This document shows positions 10,907 to 21,380 of a stretch of DNA of 64,000 nt, piece by piece. A model generated the notes under the pieces. It had not been told where the DNA came from and did no database searches. It worked only from the letters and a program-made list of their open reading frames with translations. Origin of the DNA: Ectobius pallidus (taxonomy: Eukaryota; Arthropoda; Insecta; Blattodea; Ectobiidae); the NCBI GenBank assembly GCA_964059195.1, contig CAXKWD010000010.1, positions 1,011,001 to 1,075,000 on the forward strand, given 5' to 3'. Made by a program: the position numbers and the translations under genes. Within the stretch, counting starts at the first letter, position 1. The number at the start of each line of letters is the position of its first letter.

Positions 10907-12578
10907 GATAATCAATCAGCTGTAAGTGTATAATTCGTTCAAGAGCTTTGGAGAGGGTAGGTAGGATGCTGATTGGTCTATAGTCCTTTAGAGATTCTGG
11001 GAATTTGGTTTTGGGAAGAGGTTTTACGTACGCTTTTTTCCACTGAGTGGGGTAGGTTGAAGTCATAAGTGAGGCGTTAAAAATATGGGTTACTGTCTGT
11101 AAGATTATGCTAATTATTTTATTTATTAAGTTTATGTTTATTCGATCGGGTCCTTCTGCTTTTGTCTTTAAGCGCTTCAATGCTTTCATAGTGTCTGCTT
11201 CGTTAATGTATTGGAAGTCAAATTTGTCTCTGTTTGTTGCTTTGTTGTGAAGTATGTGTTGAATGGTTTGCTCTTTGTCAGCTCTGTCTATTTCTGATGG
11301 GATTTTAGTGAAGTGGTCGTTTAGCTGGTCTAATGATAGGTTAGGGTCGTCTACCTGCGGCTTGGATTTACACAGTCCCATTTTTTTTAAGTTTTGCCAC
11401 AGTGTTGCCGGATTTGCAGAGGGTTCAGTGAGTTTGTAAATATGTCTGAGTTTGGCATTTCTGATAGCTTGGTTTGTCCTATTACGGAGATGCTTATAAT
11501 TATTCAGGTTAGTGTCATTTTTATCTCGTCGGTAAGTCTTGTACGCATAGTCTCTTTGAGCCATCATGTTACGTATGTCCTCAGTTAACCAAGGCGCAGG
11601 AAGTCTTTTTATTCGTTTTGTTCGTAATGGGGCATGTTTATTATACAGGTCTATGATATTTTTATTAAGTTGGTCAACTTTTTCGTCCACTGTGCGTAGC
11701 GTCCAGATGTTTTCCCATGGGATAAGCATGGCATCTTCTAGCAGGGAACCTTCGTTTATGCATTTTAGGTTTCTAAATGTCACAGTGTTGTGGTTCTTTT
11801 TAGGACATTGTAGCGCATATATTACGTATATGAGGTCGTGAGCAGATATTCCTGGCACTGGCACCTGTCCGTGTGCTAACACTCTGTCAGGGTTATTTGT
11901 AACAATTAAGTCTAGTAGGGTCTCTGAGTAGGAGGTGTGGTGGGTGGGCTCGAGGGGTAGGATGGTCATATTGCAGGAATGGAACAGAGTTTCAAGTCGG
12001 GTGGTGTAAGTTGAGTCACGAGCGAGTAGATTAGTGTTGAAATCACCCATGACTACAACATGCTCATAATGTGGCAGAATATTTAACAGCTGATTTTCTA
12101 GCTCTTCCAAGTAATTAATCTGGGGTGGCTTATAAACTACACAGAGTAAACATTTCTTATAATTCATCCTAATCTCTACGAAAAGTATTTCAGGGCGAGC
12201 TATATAATCGCTATCTGATTTATATATTATTCTAGGATGCAGGTCTGCACGAACATACATCGCCACACCCCCTCCCTGTTTGTTGTTTCGGTCATTTCGG
12301 CATAAGGTATAATCTTCTAGGCTCACCATAGATGAGGGTAAGGTGTTTTTAAGCCAGCTCTCACTAACTAGAATTCCATGGAGGTTAAGGGAAGAAAAAA
12401 TTTCCTGGAATTCCTGAAAATGGCATATAAGGGACTGTGCGTTCAGATGTGCTATATGCAGACTGGAGGGGTGTTCGGAGAAACAAGTTTTCAAGACATG
12501 TTTTGTCTGTGGGGGGTGGAGGTCAATGAGCGGTGTATTGTCAGAGGCTGTTAAACTCTCGGCTACCAGTGTAGCCAA
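10907..12578 (-). CDS. LINE-B ORF2, 5' part: endonuclease and start of RT
   Basis: The first ~557 residues of ORF2 hold the apurinic-like endonuclease: HLNAQSL, LVSESWL, GGGVAMYVRADL, VVMGDFNTNLL and the terminal SAHDLI motif are all visible. They are followed by a linker (HAPLRTKRIKRLPAPWLTEDI) and the first RT block KDYRPISILPTLSKALERI. The open frame begins around 12578 at a TTG, and no convincing ATG was found nearby, so translation may depend on ORF1, 140 bp upstream. The frame is cut by the piggyBac at 10906 and resumes at 9940. Confidence 0.87.
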
Positions 12579-12718
12579 CTTGTCTAATATTGAGCGACCA
12601 AAAAGAAAAATATACTAAATGTGTATAGTCTATTTCTTAATAATACTTGAATACTTTAACAGTAAAGTGTCCTAAGTGTTAATGGTTAGTAAGGCTTTAA
12701 ACACCCATGACTCACAGT

Positions 12719-13149
12719 TTACAATTCCGCTTGTTGTGTTACACGCCGTTTTGTGTCACCTATTTTCACAATTATTGCACCGTCTTGGGTCCATACATTC
12801 TTCAATCCGTATTTGGTTATAGCCTCCTGTAGTAGTGCGTGGCGCTTCTTTGTAAGGTCTTCCCGGATCACGATCCCTGATCCCCGAAGGCTTTTCTTAT
12901 TCCTAAACAGTTCATTCCGCTTTCGGTAGCTGACGAATTTAACAATCACTGGCCTGGGTCTATCTGTCTCTTTTCTCCCAATACAATGGCTTCTGTCGAT
13001 GTCAGTTACAGATAGATCCACACCTATTTTCTTTGCAACATCGATGGCTATTATGTCCGTGTCTTCCCCGTCTGATTCACTAACACCAAATACCCGTAGG
13101 CATTGACGCCGTTGATACTGCTCTAAATCGTCAATTTTGTTTTCTAGCA
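12719..13149 (-). CDS. LINE-B ORF1 fragment, RNA-binding protein
   Basis: About 143 residues of the C-terminal part of ORF1 remain. The order LEQYQRRQCLRVFGV, then DIDRSHCIGRK, then RPVIVKFVSYRKRNELF is that of the RRM-like, nucleic-acid-binding ORF1 proteins of CR1/L2-type LINEs. The N-terminus is lost because the insertion is 5'-truncated, so the piece cannot be expressed from its own start. The stop codon is at 12719-12721, and ORF2 follows after about 140 bp. Confidence 0.78.
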
Positions 13150-13408
13150 AGATATTGTACATCAATAGTATGTATGCGATTGTACGTATAATTGATATAT
13201 ATTAAATGTCTGCATTGACATGAATAGACGTACGATATACATAAAAAAATGGGACATTTGAGCATATATTATACGTAGATTTTATTAAACCAATATGTGT
13301 GATGTACATTACCTAGATCTAGGGATAACGTAATTTTTACATATATTTTACGTATGTGTGCTGAGTGGGTTCATATTAGAAATAAATTTCAGTACTATGT
13401 TTGAAAGA

Positions 13409-13513
13409 AATTCTATTTAAAATTCATTTAAAATTGCTTATTTGTCCTCCTCATGAGTATGTGGCAAACATTCCTTAATTGAGTGATTGGTGGTTAATGA
13501 AAGGAGTTCTTTA
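13409..13513 (-). repeat. Tandem copy 3 of the LINE-A coding segment
   Basis: Decayed third copy of the segment at 6331-6425, reading HSIKECLPHTHEEDK on the minus strand. It lies 40 bp beyond the right end of the THAP-A transposon, which inserted between copies 2 and 3. Confidence 0.6.
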
Positions 13514-13823
13514 TGACACTTATTTGTTTTAGTACCTTTGGAGCGTAGATATTTCGAATTGGTAAGGCAGGGGCTTTGATAAGCTGGATTGAAATTTATT
13601 TCTATCTTACTTGCCCTCTTCCTATTGGCAAGGTCAACGATCAGCAGTTTGTTAGGAATAGTTTATTTCAGTGCTATGTCTCCCTTTCCTAACAAAAGCT
13701 GTTTTTATGTCCATAATTTTTAAAGGGTTCCCTTTTACTGTACTTGGATTTGAAAGAAGAAATACCGGTAGCTAGGAAAAATCTTTACAATCAAGGAAGT
13801 TACAATGAATCATTTCTATAACT

Positions 13824-14469
13824 TCATAGTTCCTTGGTGAACTGTGCACATTTCTTATTAACATTAACCACTTTGAAGGAGTCCATGTTCTTTAAGAAGT
13901 GCTCGATTGTTGCATGTACAAATCGACAGGCATGTATGTACCGGTATGCCCAGGAATCAATAAACTGATCTTTATAGGCTGCATATATTCCAATTTCTGT
14001 ATAAAATAATACAACATGCTTAGCATTGCCTGGTTCTGACTTTGACCGGAACAACTATCTGAATACAGTATAGAGATATTGTCTTTCCTGTGATCTAACA
14101 TTTTCAAATAACTGTGAATAATTGTAGGTATTTCATTGCTTCCTCCCTGATCATCAGATTGTCCCCAAATGTAACACAATACATTCCTACTTCCACTCTC
14201 GTACACTTTTTCATTGTACACTGAATATCAGCACACTGTTGTCATGGGGAATGTTAACTTTCTGCAAGTTGAAACTAGAACAAACAAATTCTGTTTTCCT
14301 TTTTGACTTTTCCTGGTCTTTCAAGAAAGTTTCTTGCTTGTTGCATTCTGTGTTCCTCTACAGAAATGGAACTTGTCACTCTGTTCTTGAACATCTCACA
14401 TTGGGAACACTTGTCATTCTTCGGTAAATGAAAGTCTGTTAAATTTCGTTTTGAAAATACCATGACCAA
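13824..14469 (-). pseudogene. Decayed transposon-associated protein (YSDSCSGQ family)
   Basis: Three minus-strand pieces in different frames form one decayed protein. The first (14469-14275) has LPKNDKCSQCEMF with a Cys pair and EEHRMQQARNFLERPGKVKKEN. The second (14221-13892) has YIWGQSDDQGGSNEIPTII, ISILYSDSCSGQSQNQ and LLIPGHTGTYMPVD. This motif order is typical of an abundant insect protein family found in multicopy, transposon-like loci. I cannot name its superfamily. A nuclease-like fold around the YSDSCSGQ motif is a guess. Confidence 0.55.
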
Positions 14470-15473
14470 GCTTTTAAGCTAACATGATTAACATAAATCT
14501 GAAAATGGATCCTTCACTGAAGCTTAATCAGTGAAAGTTGGTTCCCCATCCAATTACTGCAGTTGTTGTTATACCGGTAAGTAATAATGTTAAATGGAAT
14601 GCAGAAGGGGCATGATGTCCACCAAAGTGAACAAAAACATTGTTACGTCACATTGTTATTGTTATAATTAAATGGGATTTAAGCACATTAGCAGTAGGCC
14701 TATTAATTATAAAAATAATGCATTAGGCCTACCTTAAGCACCAGTGTATAGAATGAGTTCCAAAAGAATTATCTTAAGAGCCAAAAATGTTATCTTATGC
14801 GCCACTTAGGATAAAAATACGGGAATAGCTCGAATTTTAAGCTGTTTTGTTAGGCATTAAAATAATTCTTTGGTTCTTAAGATAAAATACACCAGCCTTT
14901 TACTTCCACCACAGAAGGAGTTCGTGCAAGATCTTTTGCCAGGACGTAAAACTCAGTTACCTCTTTCTATTCATGTAAAAAAGTCAATTTTATAAAAATG
15001 GTGGTTAAGATGTTTTGCCTTCCATCCATCGATATGGTCATTCTACCTAAGCTAACTCCACTCATTTTAAAACAAATTAGGACCACATATTGCAAGCAAG
15101 AGATTATTTAACTTGTCCAATATCAATTTATTGATATGATGGAAGAAATAAATCTATTCTATATTTTCTTTTCTATTCCTTCATTCCTCTTTCACTCCTT
15201 TTTTACTATTCTGATAGAGTGCTAAGGGGAGGGGATGTAACATGAGCCAAAGGCTTGTTGTGGAGTTTGCAGCAACTGTTAACAAAATTATAATTTTTAG
15301 TAGACAAAACAAATATTAATTATGATACTTTATATTTTGGAAGTTAAACTTAGGCTACTCTTTGAAACGCAAATACAATATAGCTGCACACTTTGAATAC
15401 TGAATTTATCATTAATATTCACACTACTTCTGTATATTAATTACTATCACATAAGAAACTAGCTGGTTACCAG
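14470..15473. other. Unassigned intergenic DNA
   Basis: AT-rich sequence with no recognisable gene. A minus-strand open stretch near 14890-14965 (VTEFYVLAKDLARTPSVVEV) looks like transposon debris but could not be assigned. Two TAGGCCTA palindromes occur near 14695 and 14725. Confidence 0.4.
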
Positions 15474-15475
15474 TA

Positions 15476-16788
15476 GGGGAGAATGGGGTACATTTGGCAG
15501 TGGGGTAGATTCAGCACTGGGCTATATTAAGTATATTTCTATGTTTTTTTTGTTGGTACAATGGTATGCATAGTTGCCTATTTTAAAAATAACACCTGCA
15601 TTCTACTTTTGTTTACATTTGGTCTGGTTTCTTGTGTATTACATGGCTTGATATTTTTTGAGTCATTGAGGTTAGTCAGCAGGGTAAGTTTTATACTCAA
15701 ATAATTCTGAGATTAATAGTATGATATAATGATAATTGATTTTATTTGGACATTTAGACTTCTCATGTAAACATATTAATTGTTGAAATCAATAATGGTA
15801 TTAGGTTAGCGATGACGGCACTTTTGTTTTCTCTTTACTGAGTGGGGTACTTTCAGCATGATGAAACTGCCCCATGATGGGGTACTTTCAGCATGATGAA
15901 ACTGCCCCATGATGGGGGTACTTTCAGCATGATGAAACTACCCCATAATGATAATATTGGTTCATTTTAAATGTAACCAGATCTAAACTTATGTAAGGAA
16001 GACTGACAGACCACAAATTAGTGAAGAAAGCATAAAAAGGGCCTTAATCGATGTCTTCGGCAATGTCAAAAGCATTAAAAATGCTGCAGAAACATACGGA
16101 ATTAAGCAGCAAATTCTGGAAAGCAGAATTTTAAAAAAACTTGAAAAAATTCCAAAATAGGAGTTTCTTAGGAAATTCCACAGCGAATTAATGATATAAT
16201 GCAGGGCATGACAGCGATAAAAGTAGTGAAGACCTAGCGACTAGTAGTAAATATGCTGCAAGGCAAGTTTTCTCAACCAAGGAAGAACAATATTGGGTGT
16301 GTTACTGAGAAAATAGGATTTTCAGAGCTTAAGGTACAGTTTCTGCACCGAAAAGGGTCATCCAACAACTTCTATTGGCCACAAGTTGAAGGTAAATGTG
16401 AAATTGAAATAGGCGATGTGGTCAGCAAACTACCGAAACAGTACACTAAGGGCACAGCTGGAACATCTGACATTTTCAAGTTTCCTTTTAAATTTGAGCC
16501 ACTTACTGTCCTGTGACATTCATTTCTTTGCCAAAGCAATGTCATATTATGGTATGCCATAAGCATGACAAAACTACCCCACCGATGGGGTAGTTTCAGC
16601 ACTTTGAATTAACATTTTGTTTCTGAAATTTCTTGTAGTTGAAATTGTTATAGAGATAAACTAAAGTTACTGTTATATTAATAAAGGTTATCTTTAATAA
16701 GTAATGTGAAAAATTACTTGCAAACAAATAAAATATTACTGAAAAATATTAAAATTGAAAAATGTGCCAAATGTACCCCACTCTCCCC
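15476..16788 (+). mobile_element. pogo-like DNA transposon, internally deleted
   Basis: TA flanks both sides (15474-15475 and 16789-16790). Inverted repeats of 24 bp beginning GGGGAGAATGGGGTAC match with one mismatch. The 1313-bp body keeps both ends of a pogo-type transposase: a CENP-B-like helix-turn-helix (about 16015-16160, SIKNAAETYGIKQQ) and the characteristic C-terminal tail (16253-16516). The catalytic core is absent. Three direct copies of a ~34-bp unit (GGGTACTTTCAGCATGATGA and following) lie at 15845-15950, and a related inverted copy lies near 16562-16605. Confidence 0.85.
16253..16516 (+). pseudogene. pogo-type transposase C-terminal remnant
   Basis: The open stretch encodes VQFLHRKGSSNNFYWPQVEG and IGDVVSKLPKQYTKGTAG, matching the end of pogo-like transposases, where a Phe/Tyr-x-Trp-Pro motif is followed by an LP segment. 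It is joined to the N-terminal HTH remnant without the DDE core between them, which marks an internal deletion derivative. Confidence 0.6.
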
Positions 16789-16968
16789 TATTTCATACAA
16801 ATGGAAAAGTGTTTTGCATGGTTTTTAGCCTTTCCCAAGAAATATCACGAGGAAATAACCATACTTTGTTTCTGTAGTGCTCCTGTTGTCTTTCATTCTT
16901 ATTTTATACAACATATGAAATATAGAAAGGACCAAGATTATATTATTCTGTCACTTACCGTAAAGCAT

Positions 16969-17166
16969 TAGTTGAATAAAAACACTTTCTTCAACGCACT
17001 TTATTTACCTTAGTAAACTTCTGGACGGCCGTTTCGCAGGTGGTGTTCCTGCATCATCAGCAGAGTGTCAACTGCTGATGATGCAGGAACACCACCTGCG
17101 AAACGGCCGTTCAGAAGTTTACTAAGGTAAATAAAGTGCGTTGAAGAAAGTGTTTTTATTCAACTA
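16969..17166. repeat. 198-bp near-perfect hairpin (foldback)
   Basis: Two 95-bp arms, 16969-17063 and 17072-17166, are reverse complements with one mismatch (94/95) around an 8-nt loop. Such symmetry is expected of a recent foldback element or template-switch event. Each arm contains CTGATGA, a 5-bp GCAGG/CCTGC stem, then GAAACGGCCGT, an order resembling a hammerhead ribozyme core. No clear target duplication was seen. Confidence 0.85.
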
Positions 17167-17819
17167 TTTGTTACACAGCGATAAAGTCGGACACAAGAAT
17201 GAAAGGCATTAGTGCTAGTCTGTACTAATGAAGAGAAAGAAAAAAGAAAGATCTTTCGGGTTTACCGATAGGCTATGATATAATTATGCATATTTGTTTA
17301 TTTGTTTTGTGTCGCAGATTGTGTTCATTTTAGTTGATACTGAGTTGTGATTATATTGTGTGAAATACCAAAATTGAGTCAATGATTACTGTCCAGTAAC
17401 CTTTCCGTGTGTAAAAAATATGTTCATGCAGAATTTGAGCTCTATCAGTTTGGTAGTTTTTGGAACAAATTGGAACAGACAGATAAGAATCATTAAATTT
17501 TTATATAAATATATGATTATGATGAACAATGGTTCTTTTTTCATACACCATCCCCTTTTCATGGGTTGAGTTGGATTGCAACACTTGTCTTCTTTCCTTA
17601 TCTCCATCACATACTTTGCTTGAACTAGTGTTTATGCAGTTTACACGAAAGAATAAACAGCATTTCAAATTAAATTAATCAAATAAACAAATTCTAAATA
17701 ATTTTGATAAATCACTTTAATTGAACTGTCTCTTCAAAATGAATCAGATTTCCGTCTCCAATGTCAAGCAAAATCTTTGAAGATAACAAATGAAGCTGTC
17801 GAAATGGCCTTTTTGGACA

Positions 17820-18310
17820 ACCATATTGTAATATGCTAATTGTATGTGATGTAACAGTATCTTACTGACAAGCATTAAGTACAGAATCTCATTATAACAC
17901 TGTTTCATGTAAGATATTAATCCATAGTGGGAATAACAACAACAAACTAAATTGCGTTCGTTTTGTGTGTCTTAGGATGTGACAGTTTGAAGTTAAAACA
18001 CCAAGAGAAGCTCTAATCCCTGCATGCATTGTCGCCTGCAATCTATCGCAAAAGATGAGAACTCACTAACAGTTGATGGTTGAGATAAAGGGAGTCGTTT
18101 ACTTTATCAATTACAAGGTATTCTAAAAACTCAAAACTCAAATATTTAAGTATGGTCTAACTAAATCAGTTGGAAGTAGCTTGCCTATATTTGTAATTCA
18201 AACACTCATATGAAAATTATGAAACTCGCTATATTTGTTTATAAACATACTCGTCTTAATAAATGCCATTATAGGCTCACTGCATAATGAAATAATAATT
18301 AATTCACCAT
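17820..18310 (+). repeat. Diverged dispersed repeat, copy 1
   Basis: This block shares ordered words with 40100-40545 and 53265-53500, for example CCATATTGTAATATGCT, GTACAGAA..TCATTATAACA, ATCGCAAAAGATGAGAACT and TAATAAATGCCATTATAG. The family is unknown. No coding sequence or terminal structure was recognised. Confidence 0.55.
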
Positions 18311-18410
18311 TGAGGAATACAGTGATTAGATAGATTAGATTAGGGGTAGTATAAGCCTTTCAGCTTCTCAACACTGCGACCTTTAATAGATCTATTGTGA
18401 ATACCCTACT

Positions 18411-18683
18411 CTAGCAGTCCCACTTTAATTTAATGCTTTTAATATACCGGTAGCCTATAATTTTCCTGGGTGATGTTGAGGCAATCTGTCCTGGAGTCGG
18501 GAAAGCAAACTCCAGATGCATTATTCTTTGTTGGGTAATTGCTTCGCATTCACAAAGTATGTGCCCTGTTGTTTCTTTATCCTCTAAGCAGAATCTACAT
18601 GTATTCACCTCAGCCTTGCCCATTTTATAAAGATGATCTTTGAGAGGGCAGTGTCCAGTAAGGAGGCCATTTATTATCCTCAA
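18411..18683 (-). pseudogene. C-terminal zinc-finger segment of RNase H LINE
   Basis: Encodes LLTGHCPLKDHLYKMGKAE followed by CRFCLEDKETTGHILCEC, the Cys-x2-Cys...His...Cys motif that closes many LINE ORF2 proteins. It lies downstream of the RNase H piece and is separated from it by a frame change. Confidence 0.75.
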
Positions 18684-18861
18684 CTCCTGTTTGCTGACGA
18701 TTCAATGAACTATTTTGCATGATTTAACTGTGGAACATGTTTCCAATAGTTAAGTTACTTGTTTTCCTGTGTACCCAGGCTTTTATCTTTCCTTTGATAT
18801 AGCTGTTTGGTACCGTACTCCACAGAAAGGTTCTGGGCCAATAAAAGGAGCATTTCTTTGG

Positions 18862-19533
18862 CTAGGGGATCGGCATTTCATTGCCCTCTATTCCTTCATG
18901 CCCTAGCACCCACATTAAGGTAATCTTATTGTGTTTCACCAGCTGATTCAGTGTCAACAGGCAGTCCTCAATGAGCTTTGACTCAATGGTATGAGCACTA
19001 AGAGCCTTTAACGCTGCCTGACGGTCTGATAGAATATAGATTCTGGCACCACGAATGCCTTTACTAACATTTACATGAGCACATATTTCAATGGCTTGTA
19101 ATTCTGCTTGGAATATGGTGGGTTCTTGGCCAAGAGCTTTTGCTAGGGCAAAGTTGGGCCCATAAACTCCTACACCAGTTTTCTCATCCATTTTAGTTCC
19201 ATCCGTGAACCATACAAGTGACTCATTTCCAAAGCTATGTCCTTGCTCATTCCACGTTTGATGTTCAGTAATTGTGACTGTAAAGGAATGATCCAGGTTG
19301 GGTTTATGTGTCATTCAGTCCCATAGCATAATGAGATTCTCCTCCTTAATTTCATGGAGAATTTTCAGGTGGCCAGTCAGGTCACCAGATTTGAAACTCA
19401 TATTCCTTTGCAGTCTAAGGGCACATGATAAGGCAACCTTCTTTACCTCAATATGCAGAGGTGTCAAGCCTATTAAGGCCTCCATAGATGCAGTAGGACA
19501 GATGCTGATGAGCAATACATTGATTTGCAGCAT
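18862..19533 (-). pseudogene. LINE RNase H domain with in-frame stop
   Basis: The RNase H active-site residues are visible in order: D in LVWFTDGTKMD, E in FQAELQAIEI, D in YILSDRQAAL, and the closing H in WVLGHEGIEGNE. The domain would remove the RNA strand after reverse transcription. The upstream piece is in the same frame, interrupted only by the TGA at 19315. Near 18870 a frameshift separates GNE from the expected ADPLAK, which is readable in another frame. Confidence 0.8.
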
Positions 19534-19773
19534 TTATTTCTAAACTTAACTTAACTTATAATCAAGGTGGCTAATAATACATTTCTAAAATATTTTGTAA
19601 GAATATTGTTCATCGATGTTTGTTCTATATGAGGAATATTTTCTAATGACTTGTCTTTCAATGATGATTATATAGGCCTACCATTATGTTATAGATGTCA
19701 TCCATTTTGAGTTGCCAGTACTAAGGCAACTATTATGGCACGGATGCCAATTAATAGGCTACGTATTTAAGTT

Positions 19774-20010
19774 TTGGGAGTACTGTTGAGTGAGAGAACT
19801 GTTAAGAAGGTTTTTAGTACAGCCCCAGAAGGGACAAGGAAGGTTGGAAGACCAAAGCTAAGATGGGAGGAGAGTGTGAGGAAAGACATTCAGATTTTAG
19901 GGATAAGGAACTGGAGAAGTGTGGCTTTGGTGAGAGAGGAATGGCGAAGTCTCCTACAGAAGGCCAGGGCGCACAAAGGGCTGTCGTGCTATTGATGATG
20001 ATGAGTACTG
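19774..20010 (+). mobile_element. RTE-like LINE, 3' end fragment
   Basis: A 73-residue piece encodes KVGRPKLRWEESVRKDIQIL and ends WRSLLQKARAHKGL before the stop. This is the characteristic C-terminus of RTE-type LINE polyproteins. It is followed by a short GAT repeat (GATGATGATGA), the usual RTE tail. Everything upstream is missing, consistent with 5' truncation. Confidence 0.72.
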
Positions 20011-21200
20011 TTGAGTAATATAAATTAGAGAAACTATATGAGATTACTAGAATATGGTAAGATTATAATTATATAATACAGTAAAATATTAGAAATAGCT
20101 CTGTAGGGGGAACAATATGATACTAAATAAATGTAAAATTAATATACTGCTAAACACAATGAGAGAAACACTTTGAATTACAAACATGAATTTGAAATGA
20201 TACTATTTTTATTGATGTACAAGTAAAACAAATAAGTAATGTGTTTTAGTGAAGATTAACAACTTTAGACAAAAAATTCCATTAAGCAATCAGTTACCGG
20301 TATATATTGCCATTTTATTTTTGGCATTTGGTGAAATTGATAGGAAACATTAAATATAAATTTTACAGTATGTGTGGTTACCTGATTATTCACTTTTTGC
20401 TTTGATTTACTGAATTTGTATATAATTATATGTATATATATACACACAAACACACATTGCTTTTTCTTCTAGGAAAAAGTTCACCCGTACTTTGTCATTG
20501 GAAAAATCCTTACATAAATATTACTTTTTCCGTGAATTGGAAAAACGAAAAACAAACAACACCAACAAAAAAGAAGGAACCAATAAATCTGATTGGAGGA
20601 ACATTGGATGGACTTGAGAAACAACATTAAGTAGGAAATTTTATCATATCGTTCTGTTATCAAGTAAGTTATTGGTAGACCAATTTTTTGTTTTTTTGTT
20701 TTTTTACAAACTTAGTTAAATAACATCCTTATATTACAATAGCATCTAAACTGTGATTAACTTGCCACCTTCATGTGTCCTTCCTTGATCTTTGTGTTGA
20801 TTGCTAGATGTCAGCCTTTCAGAGATCAGATAGGGGCCAAAAAGCAGAGTAGAGAAGGACGAACTGCTCAAAAAGCATAACAAACTCATGATCTTCAGAT
20901 GTAGAGAAACTCTAGTTGGAGTGCATATTAAGTTTATTTGGGAGTTTTTGGTAAAAAATTAATTGAAAAGGTAACCGGTATGCATACCGACCAGACTGTA
21001 CCAGCAGAAAATAAACACCATATTATATACAGTATATGTTTATGGAAGTATTACTAATATTCTTAAACACATAATATTTAATAATCAAGTTGAAATAAAT
21101 GGTATATGTCAAGAGATTCTTCCTCATGCTTAGATGTAAAATGTATGATTGAATTTCTTTTCCAAAGGAAGAATTGTCATATCAATATTGTGTTCCTAAG
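20011..21200. other. Unassigned intronic or downstream DNA
   Basis: AT-rich sequence without recognisable genes. It contains a short ATATAC/CACA tract near 20436-20460 and one TACCGGTA palindrome near 20295. If the EGFL7-like gene continues beyond its 21681 exon, its last exon should lie here or further left, but I could not identify it. Confidence 0.4.
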
Positions 21201-21217
21201 AAAGAAATATTAGCTTC

Positions 21218-21380
21218 AGTGGTGCAGAGGTAGTGCCAGCACCTAGAACTGAAGGTCAGGTGTTGCATACCTGATTTAGGTCAATGAATCTTTCAGAATA
21301 TAAAAATTTTAAGCATGAAGTTTTCCAGGAGGGACTATAATCATAGTGCCATAGATTTACAGCTCATTAATGAACTCAAA
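21218..21380 (+). mobile_element. Decayed tRNA-derived SINE
   Basis: The segment GCTTCAGTGGTGCAGAGGTA resembles a degenerate Pol III A box, followed at the right distance by AGGTGTTGCATACCTGA, a degenerate B box. The following ~100 bp are AT-rich with GGAGGGACTATAATC. Boundaries are uncertain. Confidence 0.4.

Larger units (their letters stand above)
8412..13149 (-). mobile_element. CR1/Jockey-like LINE (LINE-B), 5'-truncated, interrupted by piggyBac
   Basis: The element reads on the minus strand and has the tail (AAT/ATT)n at 8412-8440. It carries the 3' part of ORF1 (to 12719) and a full-length ORF2 whose frame is continuous once the piggyBac at 9941-10902 is removed. A 7-bp AGATATT lies on both sides (8405-8411 and 13150-13156) and is the likely target duplication. 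The 5' truncation falls inside ORF1. The uninterrupted ORF2 suggests that this insertion and the piggyBac hit are recent compared with LINE-A. Confidence 0.82.
6625..13369. mobile_element. THAP-type DNA transposon (THAP-A) with nested LINE-B and piggyBac
   Basis: The ends are CCCATGCAGCAC at 6625 and GTGCTGAGTGGG ending at 13369, imperfect inverted repeats. Both ends carry repeated ATACGTATATTTTA-like words (for example 6648, 6708, 6878 and, inverted, 8288, 13273, 13340). The element holds the remains of a THAP-domain gene (7593-8269). It has been split by a 4.7-kb LINE at 8412-13149, so the original was about 2.0 kb. No clear target duplication was found. It may be P-like or Kolobok-like, because THAP domains occur in those superfamilies, but no catalytic domain remains to decide. 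Confidence 0.65.
18331..19545 (-). mobile_element. RNase H-encoding LINE, 3' fragment
   Basis: Minus-strand coding pieces are the post-RT region (19533-19318), an RNase H domain (19314-18862) and a terminal Cys-rich zinc segment (18683-18411), followed by a short TAATC-repeat tail near 18331-18345. This is the order found in I- and R1-like LINEs that encode RNase H. The copy carries one in-frame TGA at 19315-19317 and a frameshift near 18870, so it is dead. The RT core is missing. Confidence 0.78.

Noticed and set aside
6625..13369. Target duplication for THAP-A
   Set aside because: Bases next to the two ends (TACACTT and TTCATAT) do not match well enough to call one.
17386..17610. Minus-strand open stretch of 74 codons
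   Set aside because: No family resemblance, splice context or composition bias; chance open frame.
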